From positions 25,357 through 89,356 of the forward strand of contig NZ_AUXT01000210.1 of the NCBI RefSeq assembly GCF_001625595.1: a stretch of 64,000 nt of DNA. The letters run 5' to 3'. The position numbers and the translations under genes are program-made. This DNA comes from Pseudoalteromonas luteoviolacea NCIMB 1942 (GTDB lineage Bacteria > Pseudomonadota > Gammaproteobacteria > Enterobacterales > Alteromonadaceae). Below, one piece after another: positions 42,242 to 52,083 of this stretch. The notes under the pieces were generated by a model, which was not told the origin of the DNA, searched no databases, and saw nothing but the letters and a program-made list of their open reading frames with translations. Positions within the stretch are counted from its first letter, which is position 1, and every line of letters begins with the position of its first letter.

Positions 42242-44167
42242 TTAGGCCTTAACTACGCGGTTTCTCCCACTTCTTTTAGCGTCATACAGCGCAACATCAA
42301 GTTTACTATAAATTTTATTCAAATTACTTAAGTGATTTTGATAGGCCAACGTTGAAAAACTTGCGGTCACATTAAGCTTTTTCTTCATTTCGTTGGTTAT
42401 TTCATGCGTGCTGAGATTTTCACGAAATTGGTTGGTGAGTTGATGTAGCTCAACATCCGAAACGTTAGGAATGAACAGCATAAATTCTTCACCGCCAAAT
42501 CTCGCAAACAATGTTGTTTTGGGGAAGAAATTATTTACCAGCTCTGCTGTTTGCTCAAGTACTAGATCACCGGTTGGGTGGCCATACACATCATTAACTT
42601 GTTTAAAATGATCTAAATCGAATAGTACTAGTCCATGTTTCTTACCTAGCGCAGGCGCACCAAAACGTGTTACGCGGCTCACAAACGCTCCTCGATTCAA
42701 TGCGCCGGTTAAGTTGTCGTGTTGTGCTCTATACTTATGTTTGCTATAGCCTCGCAGTGTCAAAAATAACAAAAATAACAAAAATAATGAGAATACTATA
42801 ATAACAGCTTGATATTGTTGCCTTTCTTCTAGCCGAGAAATTTGCTGTTGCTGTAAATTATTGCTTTTTTCAAGGCGCACATTTTCTAACTGTTGGGCCG
42901 TAACCTCTAGCTCTGATTCTAGAGCGATCATTGCTTGCATACTCTTTTTTGCATTCAATTTCTCTTTTTCCATCAATAACTTGGTGTTGAATTGGTAAGC
43001 TTGCTCAAAGTCGCCGAGCTTTGCTGTGAGCTCAGAAAGCAACTCCAAGCTTTGAATTAGGTGTGCCTTGTCGTTGACGCTCATTGCTAAGTCATGTGCA
43101 ATTTGTGCTTGTTTTATGGCTTCATCCACTTTACCTAGAGTAAGCATATTTTCAGCGGCATGAATGCGGATGTCTGTAATCAAGTTTATGTTGTCGGTGA
43201 CGCTGATAAGTGACAAAGCTTGATCGATTGCGTTTGTTGCTTTAGTTGTTTGTTTTAACTTTGTATAAACCTTGGCTTTTTGTACCAATGTATAGGCTTT
43301 ACGGTAAGCGTTATCAAACTCAACGTAAAGTTGGTAAGCTTTGTCCAACCAAGTCAGTGCCTCATCGTGTTGGTTGGCTCGGCTAGCAACTATTCCCAAG
43401 TTAAGCATCGTTAAAGCAATTTTAAATTGGTTGTTTTGTTGCTTTCTTAATTTCAAAGATTTCTTTAGGTACTTAGTTGCGTCTACAAAGTTGCCTAAAT
43501 CTAGATACGTTAATGCCAAGTTATTGTAGTATGGTGATTTATTTTCTTCATGCACCGTGTTTGCGATGGCTTGTTGGTACATTTCGATGGCCATTGCATG
43601 ATCACCATTAAAATTGGCATTGAGGGCTTTTACATTGTGTAGTGAATTGACTCCCCAAAAGAGGTTATTCATTTGCTGAATATTGCGTTCTACTTCTTTG
43701 ATATGGTGCGTAAGTTGGACATAATTAGCGAGCGATATTTTTACATTGATGTAGAAAAGTTCTACGGTGGCAATCACGGCAGGGTCTTCTAATGTATAAG
43801 CCTTGGAAATTGCTTGTTTGAACTCGCCTATTGTCTGTGAATAGACATTCTTGCGGGCAAATAAGAGCCCAGAAATGATGTGCTTTAATATTTCGTCGTT
43901 GATGTCATTTGAATATTGGATACTGGTTGCAAGAGATTTACCTTCTTGCAGCGCTATTGCTGTTCTCGCGAGCGTTGCTCCTACATAGATGCGCTCAGAC
44001 CCCGGTTTAAGCGTATTTACTTGCTGTTGCAAAAACTGAAAAGCAAGTCGAGTATCGTCAGCCCTTAATTTATCGTAAATTGGTTGCCAGCTACTTTCTG
44101 AGTGAGGCGAAGACAAAAGGGGAAGGGGAGCAATAAGGAGCAGTGATAAGACAACGAAAATGTGCAA
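42242..44167 (-). CDS. TPR-repeat membrane diguanylate cyclase (GGDEF)
   Basis: The N-terminus has a hydrophobic signal (LHIFVVLSLLLIAPLPLL). About 400 residues of TPR-like helical repeats follow, for example KSPYYNNLALTYLDLGNFVDA. A coiled coil leads to one membrane helix (AVIIVFSLFLLFLLFL) and then a GGDEF domain with FDLDHFKQVNDVYGH and the active motif RFGGEEF. It should make cyclic di-GMP in response to a periplasmic signal. The inhibitory RxxD site is absent (PKTT at those positions). The frame is open to 44305, but that start lies inside the acrB terminator. I prefer TTG at 44167, with AGG nine bases upstream, though this is uncertain. Confidence 0.82.
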   Translation of the reverse strand: MHIFVVLSLLLIAPLPLLSSPHSESSWQPIYDKLRADDTRLAFQFLQQQVNTLKPGSERIYVGATLARTAIALQEGKSLATSIQYSNDINDEILKHIISGLLFARKNVYSQTIGEFKQAISKAYTLEDPAVIATVELFYINVKISLANYVQLTHHIKEVERNIQQMNNLFWGVNSLHNVKALNANFNGDHAMAIEMYQQAIANTVHEENKSPYYNNLALTYLDLGNFVDATKYLKKSLKLRKQQNNQFKIALTMLNLGIVASRANQHDEALTWLDKAYQLYVEFDNAYRKAYTLVQKAKVYTKLKQTTKATNAIDQALSLISVTDNINLITDIRIHAAENMLTLGKVDEAIKQAQIAHDLAMSVNDKAHLIQSLELLSELTAKLGDFEQAYQFNTKLLMEKEKLNAKKSMQAMIALESELEVTAQQLENVRLEKSNNLQQQQISRLEERQQYQAVIIVFSLFLLFLLFLTLRGYSKHKYRAQHDNLTGALNRGAFVSRVTRFGAPALGKKHGLVLFDLDHFKQVNDVYGHPTGDLVLEQTAELVNNFFPKTTLFARFGGEEFMLFIPNVSDVELHQLTNQFRENLSTHEITNEMKKKLNVTASFSTLAYQNHLSNLNKIYSKLDVALYDAKRSGRNRVVKA

Positions 44168-44270
44168 AAACTCAGACCTAAAATAAAGATAATTGCGTAT
44201 ATTAACATAATCGGTAGGTGATTTTACAGTCAGTAAGTTGTTATGATTTGTAATCGAAAGTCGTGTTAAT

Positions 44271-44297
44271 AAAAACGCCAGCAAAGCTGGCGTTTTT
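44271..44297 (-). terminator. Rho-independent terminator after acrB
   Basis: AAAAACGCCAGC (44271-44282) pairs with GCTGGCGTTTTT (44286-44297) over AAA. Read on the minus strand the stem ends in TTTTT, 18 bases past the acrB stop. It separates the efflux operon from the GGDEF gene on the same strand. Confidence 0.85.
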
Positions 44298-44315
44298 AAT
44301 TTCATAGTTTACAAG

Positions 44316-47300
44316 TTATACAAGGTCTTCTTGCGTATCCGTATGGTCTGTTTTATGGTGTTCCGCGATTTCTTTTGAGAGCTCCTGTTTTGAGCGTTTT
44401 TCAGTGAACTTACGCGCAGTTAACCAATAAAAGAATAAGGGAACAAAGAACACTGCAAGGAAAGTAGCAGCCATCATCCCACCCATAACACCAGTACCTA
44501 CACTATGCCTTGCTCCTGCACCAGCTCCAGAGCTTAGTACTAATGGAACAACACCTAATATAAAGGCTAGCGACGTCATAATAATAGGACGGAACCTAAG
44601 CCTTGCAGCCTCAAGCGCCGCAGTGCTTGCACTCCAACCTTGTTGGTATTTCATGAGTGCGTACTCAACGATAAGGATGGCATTTTTACTTGCAAGACCA
44701 AGTAGGGTAACCAAACCAATCTGGAAGTAAACATCATTGGTTAACCCCGCTATCCAAATCGATACTAAAGCACCAAACGTACCAAAGGGCAAAGCTAACA
44801 ATACGGATATAGGCAGCGACCACCGTTCATACAGTGCCGCAAGAATCAAAAATACCATGACAACCGCTAATCCTAATGCTAACCCTGTAGTACCCGTGCT
44901 GCGCTTTTCTTGAAATGCTGAGGCTGTCCATTCAAAAGTCATATCGGGCGGTAACACTTCCGCTGCAATACGCTCGATTTCTGCAATTGCTTGACCTGAG
45001 CTATAACCCTGAGCCGCATTACCCATCAGCTTAACAGCAGATAAGTTATTGTAGCGATGCAAGCTTTCTGGGCCTCGTGCAAACTCAATGTCAGTAAAGG
45101 CTGAAATAGGTACCATATCGCCTTGGTTATTTTTCACGTAAATACGACCAACATCTTGAGGTGTCATTCTAAACTGCGCTTCAGCAGATAAAATAACTTG
45201 CCATGAGCGGCCAAACTTATTGAAGTCGTTGACATAGTAATTACCAAGATTTGCAGCTAACGCATTAAATGCCGAATTGATATTCACGCCCATCGCTCTT
45301 GCTTGCTCTCTGTCCATATGGACTTCAAGCTGAGGCGCATCTGGTCTCCAAAGCGTCTGTAACCCTCCCAAAATAGGGCTTTGTTGCGCAGCATTCATCA
45401 TCAGTTGCATGCCTTGCTTCAGCTTCTCAGGATCGGCTCCTGTTTTATTTTGTAGGTAGAATTCAAAGCCACCAGTGGTGCCTAAACCAAAAATAGCAGG
45501 TGGACTAAAAGCTAAAACTAACGCTTCATTGATATGCGCCGTTTTCATAAATAGCTCACCTACCAGTGATTTGGTATCTACTTCACGCTCATCCCAATGA
45601 GTCTGAGTGATAAAAAGCGTCGCAGCATTATTCTTATAGCCACCTCCCAAAAAGTCGAAGCCGGTAAATGCAACCACGTTTTCGTTTGCAGGGTTAGATT
45701 GTGCCGCTTCTACAACCTGTTTAGTAACTTCGGTGGTTCTTTCCAAAGAGGTGCCGTCTGGCAAAAATACAGCGCTGATGTAAAACCCTTGATCTTCATC
45801 AGGGACAAGTGACCCCGGTGTTTTTTGCCATAAGAAGATTGTAGAGCCTATCATCGTCGACATTAAAATAAAGCCAAGGGCACCTCGGCGGATCATGAAG
45901 CTTACTGAGCCAACGTATTTAGCCGTTACACGGGTAAACCAATCATTAAACCATAAGAAAAAACGGGCAGTTTGTTTGTCCTCATGCTTTAAAATCAGCA
46001 CACATAAAGCAGGGGTCATGGTGAGTGCAACAACACCAGATAAACTTACTGAGATAGAAATTGTAATAGCGAACTGGCGGAAGAGTTCACCTGTCAACCC
46101 ACCTAAAAATGCAATAGGAATAAATACGGAACACAGCACAAGCACTATAGCTACGACCGGACCACTTACTTCTTCCATCGCTTTATAGGCAGCCTCTCGA
46201 GCACTAACATGTTGTTCATGCATAATACGCTCTACATTTTCCAGTACAACAATCGCATCATCGACCACAATACCTATGGATAGAACCATGCCGAATAGAG
46301 TCAATGTATTGATTGAATATCCAAGCATATATAAACCAGCAAACGTGCCTAGTAAAGACACGGGAACGGCTAAAGTCGGAATTAGCGTGGCTCGCCAATT
46401 TTGCAAGAACAGGTACACAACAAGGAACACAAGTACCATTGCTTCGCCAAGCGTTATTAAAACCTCCCTAATAGACACTTCAACAAAGCGCGTCGTATCA
46501 TAGGAATTCAAATGGGCCAGACCTTGTGGGAACTGTGTTTTGAGTGCTTCAATTTCAGCTTCTACTTCATTGGCTACATCCAGTGCATTAGCTCCAGGTT
46601 GTAGGAAAATACCGAGAAGTACCGCGTCTTTACCATTTATGGTGCCGTTGAAGTTATAGTCTTTAGAACCCAGTTCAACACGTGCAATATCTTTGAGTCT
46701 CAAGGTTGAACCATCAGAGTTTGCACGAATAATGATGTTTTCAAATTCTTCTGGCGTTGAAAGTCGGCCTTGGGCCGTTACACTATATACTAGCTCTTGA
46801 GAGCTTGATGAAGTTGGTGTCGCCCCGATGCTGCCCGCTGCATATTGAGAGTTTTGCTCACGAATAGCACTCGTAACTTCTTCGACAGTGACCTTCAGTT
46901 GACTCATAATATCAGGCCGTAACCATATACGCATAGCGTAGTCTCTAGCGCCAAATATCTGAACATTGGTAGTACCAGGAATTCGTTTGATGTTATCCAA
47001 AATGTTCATGGTTACATAGTTAGATGTCCATAAACTCGAACGACTGTTATCGGGCGAATAAAAAGCGTGTACTTGCAAGAAGCTAGAAGACCCCTTGGCT
47101 ACAACAACGCCTTGTCTACGAGTTTCTTCAGGTAATCTTGCCTCGACCTGTTTAACTCGGTTATTAACGTCAACAGCTGCTTGGTCAACATCTGTACCAA
47201 TCTCAAACGTGACTGTGATGGTTGTTGCACCTGAGCTGCTGCTAATTGACTCCATATACATCATGCCTTCAACACCTGTGATGGCATTTTCTATTGGCGC

Positions 47301-47489
47301 TGCAACAGTTTGCTCTAGCACATCGGCTGAGGCTCCAGGGTACACTGCTGTAACTTGTACTTGAGGCGGCGAAATTTCGGGATATTGAGCGACTGGCAGG
47401 GTTCGCATTGCGGCTAAACCAGCCAGTACTATCACAATTGAAATTACAAAGGCAAAAATGGGCCTATCTATAAAGTATTTAGAAAACAT
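44316..47489 (-). CDS. acrB: RND multidrug efflux pump inner-membrane subunit (AcrB/MexB-like, HAE1)
   Basis: A 1057-residue RND transporter starting MFSKYFIDRPIFAFVISIVI. Twelve membrane helices and two large periplasmic loops are in the expected places. The proton-relay pair is in LSIGIVVDDAIVVLENVER, and the partner lysine is in GLASKNAILIVEYALM. The substrate pocket and docking regions look complete. It exports drugs, bile salts or solvents with the adaptor encoded just upstream. No TolC-type outer-membrane gene is next to it. The gene begins 5 bases after the acrA stop. The symbol denotes type, not proven orthology. Confidence 0.92.
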   Translation of the reverse strand: MFSKYFIDRPIFAFVISIVIVLAGLAAMRTLPVAQYPEISPPQVQVTAVYPGASADVLEQTVAAPIENAITGVEGMMYMESISSSSGATTITVTFEIGTDVDQAAVDVNNRVKQVEARLPEETRRQGVVVAKGSSSFLQVHAFYSPDNSRSSLWTSNYVTMNILDNIKRIPGTTNVQIFGARDYAMRIWLRPDIMSQLKVTVEEVTSAIREQNSQYAAGSIGATPTSSSSQELVYSVTAQGRLSTPEEFENIIIRANSDGSTLRLKDIARVELGSKDYNFNGTINGKDAVLLGIFLQPGANALDVANEVEAEIEALKTQFPQGLAHLNSYDTTRFVEVSIREVLITLGEAMVLVFLVVYLFLQNWRATLIPTLAVPVSLLGTFAGLYMLGYSINTLTLFGMVLSIGIVVDDAIVVLENVERIMHEQHVSAREAAYKAMEEVSGPVVAIVLVLCSVFIPIAFLGGLTGELFRQFAITISISVSLSGVVALTMTPALCVLILKHEDKQTARFFLWFNDWFTRVTAKYVGSVSFMIRRGALGFILMSTMIGSTIFLWQKTPGSLVPDEDQGFYISAVFLPDGTSLERTTEVTKQVVEAAQSNPANENVVAFTGFDFLGGGYKNNAATLFITQTHWDEREVDTKSLVGELFMKTAHINEALVLAFSPPAIFGLGTTGGFEFYLQNKTGADPEKLKQGMQLMMNAAQQSPILGGLQTLWRPDAPQLEVHMDREQARAMGVNINSAFNALAANLGNYYVNDFNKFGRSWQVILSAEAQFRMTPQDVGRIYVKNNQGDMVPISAFTDIEFARGPESLHRYNNLSAVKLMGNAAQGYSSGQAIAEIERIAAEVLPPDMTFEWTASAFQEKRSTGTTGLALGLAVVMVFLILAALYERWSLPISVLLALPFGTFGALVSIWIAGLTNDVYFQIGLVTLLGLASKNAILIVEYALMKYQQGWSASTAALEAARLRFRPIIMTSLAFILGVVPLVLSSGAGAGARHSVGTGVMGGMMAATFLAVFFVPLFFYWLTARKFTEKRSKQELSKEIAEHHKTDHTDTQEDLV

Positions 47490-47494
47490 AGGGC

Positions 47495-48670
47495 TTATTC
47501 TCCTTCAGCCGCTACGTTAACCGGCATACCAGGGAAGAAAATTCGCGCTATACCTTCAACGATGACAGGTTGTTGAGGTTGTAGCCCTGAGCGTATTACC
47601 CACATGTTCTGACCGTTAAGTTGTACCCATTCACCTACTTGAACGGGTGCAGGAAGCGCTACGGTCATACCTTTTTCGTTTTCAGTTGCTACATAAACAA
47701 ACTTGCCAGTGCCATTGTCTAAAACTGCACGTTGTGGCACCACGATGGCTTCGCTTCTGACTGCGCCACTTAGTTGTACTCGAACGAACTGGCCTGGTCT
47801 TAATTCGCCATTAGGATTGGCAATACGAGCTTGTAGCTCAGATGTGCCTGTGAAGCGGTTCACTCTTACATCTGAGAAATTAACTTTACCTTGTTGAGCG
47901 TAAATCGAACCGTCTTGCAATATGATGGTCGCATCAAACTCATTGTTTTTAGGTAGTGTTAACATTCCTGATTCAACATCTTTACGCATGGCTAGCTGCT
48001 CTCGCTCAGAAAAACCAAAACGTGCTCTCATTGTGCTGGTATCTGTCAACTCTGTGAGTAAAACGGTAGGCCCTGAAACATAGCTGCCTTGAGACTCTCG
48101 CTCTCGACCAATAATTCCGGAAACAGGCGCTTTTACTTGTGCATAATCTAAATCAAGCTTGGCTTCGTTTAGAGCGATTTTTGCCGACTCTAAGTTAGCG
48201 AGTGCAATGTCGTACGTTGAGACAGCATTATCAAAGTCACGCTTGGACACGGAACGTTCATCTTTCAGTGTTTCTAATCTGTCTCGCTCCCTTTTAGCTT
48301 GCTTTACATTGGCTTCTGCTGCATGCAAGTCAGCTTGGGCTTTTTCTAGTTCTAATTGAAAAGGTTTTAACTCTATTGTGAATAATGACTGGCCAGCAGT
48401 AATGTATTGGCCTTCATCAAAGTTTCTGGACTCTATCAAACCAGAAACCCTAGTTCGAATTTCAACTTCTTTATCACCTAGTAATGTTGCAGGTAATTCA
48501 ATGTTGAAGGGAACACTTTGCGTCGTCACGTGTGTGACGCTAACTTTTGCTGGTTGCATCCCAAACCCAGTCTGTTGCTGGGGAGCTTCCGAACAGCCAC
48601 TGATAATACCTGCTGTAAGTAATGTCAGTGAAAGGTGTTTAAGTTTGCGTTTAAATGATGCTGGATACAT
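47495..48670 (-). CDS. acrA: RND efflux periplasmic adaptor (membrane fusion) subunit
   Basis: A 391-residue lipoprotein: MYPASFKRK, a hydrophobic stretch, then lipobox IISGC. The lipoyl half-motifs are TRVSGLIESRNFDEGQYI and VKAPVSGIIGRE, separated by the alpha-helical hairpin (about 100-165). Beta-barrel and membrane-proximal domains follow. It links the inner-membrane pump to an outer-membrane channel. GTG two codons upstream is possible; the ATG at 48670 has GGAG six bases before it. It shares its regulatory region with a divergent TetR gene that carries three operators. Confidence 0.9.
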   Translation of the reverse strand: MYPASFKRKLKHLSLTLLTAGIISGCSEAPQQQTGFGMQPAKVSVTHVTTQSVPFNIELPATLLGDKEVEIRTRVSGLIESRNFDEGQYITAGQSLFTIELKPFQLELEKAQADLHAAEANVKQAKRERDRLETLKDERSVSKRDFDNAVSTYDIALANLESAKIALNEAKLDLDYAQVKAPVSGIIGRERESQGSYVSGPTVLLTELTDTSTMRARFGFSEREQLAMRKDVESGMLTLPKNNEFDATIILQDGSIYAQQGKVNFSDVRVNRFTGTSELQARIANPNGELRPGQFVRVQLSGAVRSEAIVVPQRAVLDNGTGKFVYVATENEKGMTVALPAPVQVGEWVQLNGQNMWVIRSGLQPQQPVIVEGIARIFFPGMPVNVAAEGE

Positions 48671-48844
48671 GAACACTCCAAATCCTATTTTATCTCATGC
48701 TTTCTAAACTAAACAGCAAAGACGATGCGTCTTTGTTCAGTTTAGCGTACTGCCTTGCATAAACTAGTTCACTGAGTATGAATTAGTGGGCACTTTGTCA
48801 TTTGATACCTTCCTCACACCAAAGTAAAGGCTAAAAAGTCGACA

Positions 48845-48850
48845 ATTATA
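48845..48850 (-). promoter_or_regulatory. Possible -10 element for acrAB
   Basis: TATAAT is read on the minus strand here, touching the edge of the first operator. No good -35 is seen, and the 5' untranslated region would be about 170 bases. Repression by occlusion would fit if this is the true promoter. Confidence 0.35.
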
Positions 48851-48941
48851 CAAGTAAACGCTAGTGTATACTTGTTAAGTGGAAAGGTAAACGGTATCGT
48901 ATACTTTTATTTTTATTAATAAACGCGAGGGTTTACTTTTT
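48850..48941. promoter_or_regulatory. Three evenly spaced palindromic operators between acrA and tetR
   Basis: The 19-base element TAAACGCTAGTGTATACTT starts at 48855. It recurs as TAAACGGTATCGTATACTT at 48888 and TAAACGCGAGGGTTTACTT at 48920. Each copy is an imperfect palindrome; the first extends to 26 bases (48850-48875, arms matching at 11 of 13). Start-to-start spacing is 33 and 32 bases, about three helical turns, so dimers would sit on one face of the DNA. The adjacent TetR protein is the natural ligand. A TTGTCC-N17-TATGTT promoter candidate for tetR follows (48943-48971). The rest of the 325-base gap holds nothing else I can see. Confidence 0.75.
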
Positions 48942-48995
48942 ATTGTCCCGAATATTGGTTAAACTTATGTTAATTGATAAATAAGAGAGAGATTG

Positions 48996-49598
48996 ATGAC
49001 ACAATTATCAGCCAAAAAGCAGGCGATACTCAGTGCGGCAATCGAACAGTTTGCATTGATGGGTTTGCAAGCGACGACCATGGAAGCGATATGCCAAAAA
49101 GCAGAAGTATCAAAGCGTACGCTATACAAGCACTATCCAAACAAAGAAGCTTTGTTTGACGCGGTCGTAATTTCCCTTATTGAAAGAATCCAACCTTTGT
49201 CTGCTATTCAGTTTATCCCAAATTATGATTTTGAAGTGCAACTCAAACATCTGGCGAATAGTGCTGTAGGGTTATTGAGCGACCCAGATTATATTAGATT
49301 GTCACGTATTGTAATGATTGAATCCATGCGCAGTGAAGAGCAGGCGCAGAGGTTGAATGAAAAGTTCAGTGATTGCGAAAAGTCGATGGTTTTGTGGTTT
49401 GAAGAAGCCGCAATGGCAGGGTGCTTGGGTGATTGTGATGCTCATTTTGCGGCTGCTTTTTTCTGGGGCGGCCTTAAAAGGCTGACTTTTTGGGAGATGG
49501 CTATTCGCTGGCAACCGCCAATTGACGAACAGCAGCTCTCAGAATTTATATCGCAGGCATGTAGGCTATTTTGCAATGGCGTTAGTCCACGCCAATAA
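48996..49598 (+). CDS. TetR/AcrR-family transcriptional regulator
   Basis: A 200-residue regulator. The N-terminal helix-turn-helix reads AILSAAIEQFALMGLQATTMEAICQKAEVSKRTLYKHYPNKEALF in overlapping parts, the standard TetR form. The helical C-terminal domain binds an effector. Transcribed divergently from acrAB, it most likely represses the pump and itself through the three operators between them, and releases on binding a pump substrate. ATG at 48996 is preferred over TTG at 48993; AGAGAGA precedes it. Its 3' end overlaps the convergent ABC exporter gene by 17 bases. Confidence 0.9.
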   Translation: MTQLSAKKQAILSAAIEQFALMGLQATTMEAICQKAEVSKRTLYKHYPNKEALFDAVVISLIERIQPLSAIQFIPNYDFEVQLKHLANSAVGLLSDPDYIRLSRIVMIESMRSEEQAQRLNEKFSDCEKSMVLWFEEAAMAGCLGDCDAHFAAAFFWGGLKRLTFWEMAIRWQPPIDEQQLSEFISQACRLFCNGVSPRQ

Positions 49599-51426
49599 AG
49601 CCTCCAGTTTGGTGCGCCCATAGCTTTGCATAGATCCCCTGTTTATCTAATAACTCTTGATGTGTACCTTGCTCGGCGATGGCACCTTCATCGATTACAA
49701 CAAGGCGGTCTAATTGAGCAATGGTTGAAAGGCGATGTGCGATTACGATTACTGTTTTGTTTGACATCAAGCTGACCAAGTTTTGTTGAATAGCCAATTC
49801 TGATTCAGAGTCTAATGCGGATGTGGCTTCGTCCAGAATTAAAATAGGCGCATTTTTCAAAAGTACTCTTGCAATGGCGATACGTTGTCTTTGACCCCCA
49901 GAGAGTTTAATGCCTCGTTCGCCAACGAGTGCATCCAATCCTGTATTGCCATGTATGTCCTCTAACTCCTTTATAAACTCTTATGCATGAGCTTGTTTAA
50001 TTGCCTCAGTCAGGGCCTGCTCATCGGCTGCTGGGTTACCGTAGAGAATGTTGTCGCGAATGCTTCTGTGGAGTAATGATGTATCTTGCGTCACCATTGC
50101 AATTTGTCGTCGCAGACTATTTTGGCTGACGTCTGTAATTGGCTGACCATCAATGGAAATTTTGCCCTTATTAACGTCGAAAAACCTCAGCAATAAATTC
50201 ACAAGTGTTGACTTCCCAGCGCCTGATCTGCCGACAATTCCAATTTTTTCTCCATGATTAATTTTGAGTGATAGATCATTGATAACATACGAGGAGGTCT
50301 TTTGACTTTGTCGCTTGTAGGCAAAGAAAACATGATCGAAGGATACTTCTGCGGTTGTAACAACTAAGTCCTTAGCGTTGGGTTTGTCTTGCACTTCAAT
50401 AGGCTTAGAGAGTGTGCTCATACCATCGGTAACAGTGCCAATGTTTTCGAACAGGCAACTGATTTCACCCCGGATCCATTGCGCCATACCAGTAATTCTT
50501 AAAGATAGGCTAATGGCAACAGCAATAGCGCCGGTAGAAATTGTGTTGCTCGACCACAGAATCAATGACAGCGTGGCGATAGAAAACACTAAGCTGTAAT
50601 TGATAATTTGAGTGCTCACATTTAAACAGGTAATTAATCGCATCTGTTCATAGACAGGTTGCATGAAAGAATCCATGCTGCCTTTCACATATTGCTCTTC
50701 ACGATTGTTGTGAGAAAACAGTTTGACAATCGAAATATTTGTATAGCTGTCAATTATTCTGCCTGTCATTTCAGAACGGGCACCTGCTTGCTCTGACGCG
50801 GCCTTTTTTATTTTAGGTACGAAGTAATATTGCAGAGCTACAAAAAGTAATAACCATACAATCAAAGGAATTAAGAGACGATAATCGCCAATACTAAATA
50901 GTACCAAGATCGCTGTAAAATAAACGAATATATATACCAGCACATTTAGCAATCGCACAACGGCTTCTCTAATTGACAGTGAAGCCTGCATCATTTTTGT
51001 GGCGATACGGCCTGCAAATTCATCTTGGTAAAAAGACATACTTTGTTTTAGCAAATACCGGTGCGATAGCCAGCGAATAGACATTAGGTAATTCCCAAGC
51101 AAACTTTGATTCAGAAGAGAGCTGTGTACGTACACCACTATTGGAATCCCAAGTATGGTGAGGGCTGCCATCAATAGCAGCGTATTTGACTTTTCTGAGA
51201 ACAGTCGTTCGGGCGGCTTAGATTGCATCCAATCAACAAGTGTGCCCATAAAACCGAAAAGAGTGACCTCTAAAATAGCAAGCAGTGCTGAACAAGTCGA
51301 TGCTATCAGCAACGGAACGATCATGCCTCTCGAGTAAAATTGACAGAATGCAAAAAACGTATTGGGTGGGCAATGGGCATCGCGAGCAGGAAATGGGGTC
51401 GTAAAATTCTCAAATATTTTAAACAT
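49582..51426 (-). pseudogene. ABC exporter (membrane domain plus ATPase) interrupted by one in-frame TAA
   Basis: Both parts are in the same frame. Residues 1-481 hold six membrane segments, Walker A GIVGRSGAGKSTLVNLLL and Q-loop MVTQDTSLL, ending at KQAHA. Codon 482 is TAA (49983-49981). Translation would continue EFIKELEDIHG, then signature LSGGQRQRIAIAR, Walker B ILILDEATSALD and switch VIAHRLST to the true stop. One base change from a Glu, Gln or Lys codon explains it, so decay is recent or the stop is read through. The intact gene would encode an MdlB/LmrA-like exporter of 614 residues. Alternatively it may be a sequencing error. An ATG eight codons upstream is less likely as start. Confidence 0.85.
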
Positions 51427-51570
51427 CTCAGTTCCTTGCTGGCAAAGCATATTGAACGTTAAACATATAAAATTTTTGAAACTTTTGCACCTTGTTCGTT
51501 ATAGGGGGAGCGTATTGGTGCAGGGAAGGGGTGAGCGCAGTTGGCCCACCAAAAATGTCAGAACTTTGCT

Positions 51571-52035
51571 TTATTCAGCTTCAGCTTCAACTTCGTCATG
51601 ACCATACGTTTTACGCATGATTAAGACATAGGCATTAGTAAATGCTTGTTCTTGATACTTTCTTAATCCTGTATCTGCATAATCAACAGGAACAGGGTTA
51701 CGCTTTAATTGTTCTTTAACTTCTGTTGCATTCAATAAGTGAACTTCTGTATCTGAAATAAGTTGAAATGCCGCTTCCATTTTGAAGCCTGCTGCGCTGC
51801 CCGCAAACTTGCCTTTGTGCGCACGTTGGCGAATCGCAATGGTGTCTATTTGATAGTCTTCGACTAGTTTTGTTAAGTCGAAGTGAAACTTGCGCATGGT
51901 TTCTTGATCTTGGCCCATGTTTGGTAAAGTAAAGCGTGTTTGTCGAATGTCACGAATATCGAATACGTCGCTTTCTTTCGATAAAAGACAAAGCATCGCT
52001 TCGCTGCCTGTGATTTCTACGCCTAATGTTCTCAT
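51571..52035 (-). CDS. DUF3010 family protein
   Basis: A 154-residue cytoplasmic protein beginning MRTLGVEITGSEAML. The stretches LTKLVEDYQIDTIAIRQRAHKGKFAGSAAG and MEAAFQLISD recall RuvC/RNase H-like folds, but I see no complete acidic triad and give no function. The family occurs widely in marine gammaproteobacteria. The start at 52035 has GGAAAA upstream; a longer frame to 52071 has no ribosome site. It follows the EEP gene on the same strand after 48 bases, so co-transcription is likely. Confidence 0.78.
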   Translation of the reverse strand: MRTLGVEITGSEAMLCLLSKESDVFDIRDIRQTRFTLPNMGQDQETMRKFHFDLTKLVEDYQIDTIAIRQRAHKGKFAGSAAGFKMEAAFQLISDTEVHLLNATEVKEQLKRNPVPVDYADTGLRKYQEQAFTNAYVLIMRKTYGHDEVEAEAE

Positions 52036-52083
52036 TATATTTTCCAATTTGTATCTATTGGCTGCGATCATAGCATAGCTTTT

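Noticed and set aside
44168..44305. N-terminal extension of the TPR-GGDEF protein
   Set aside because: It would place codons over the acrB terminator hairpin and 46 residues before the signal-like hydrophobic stretch.
49582..51426. A frameshift in the ABC exporter gene
   Set aside because: Both halves are in the same frame; the break is a single TAA codon, not an insertion or deletion.
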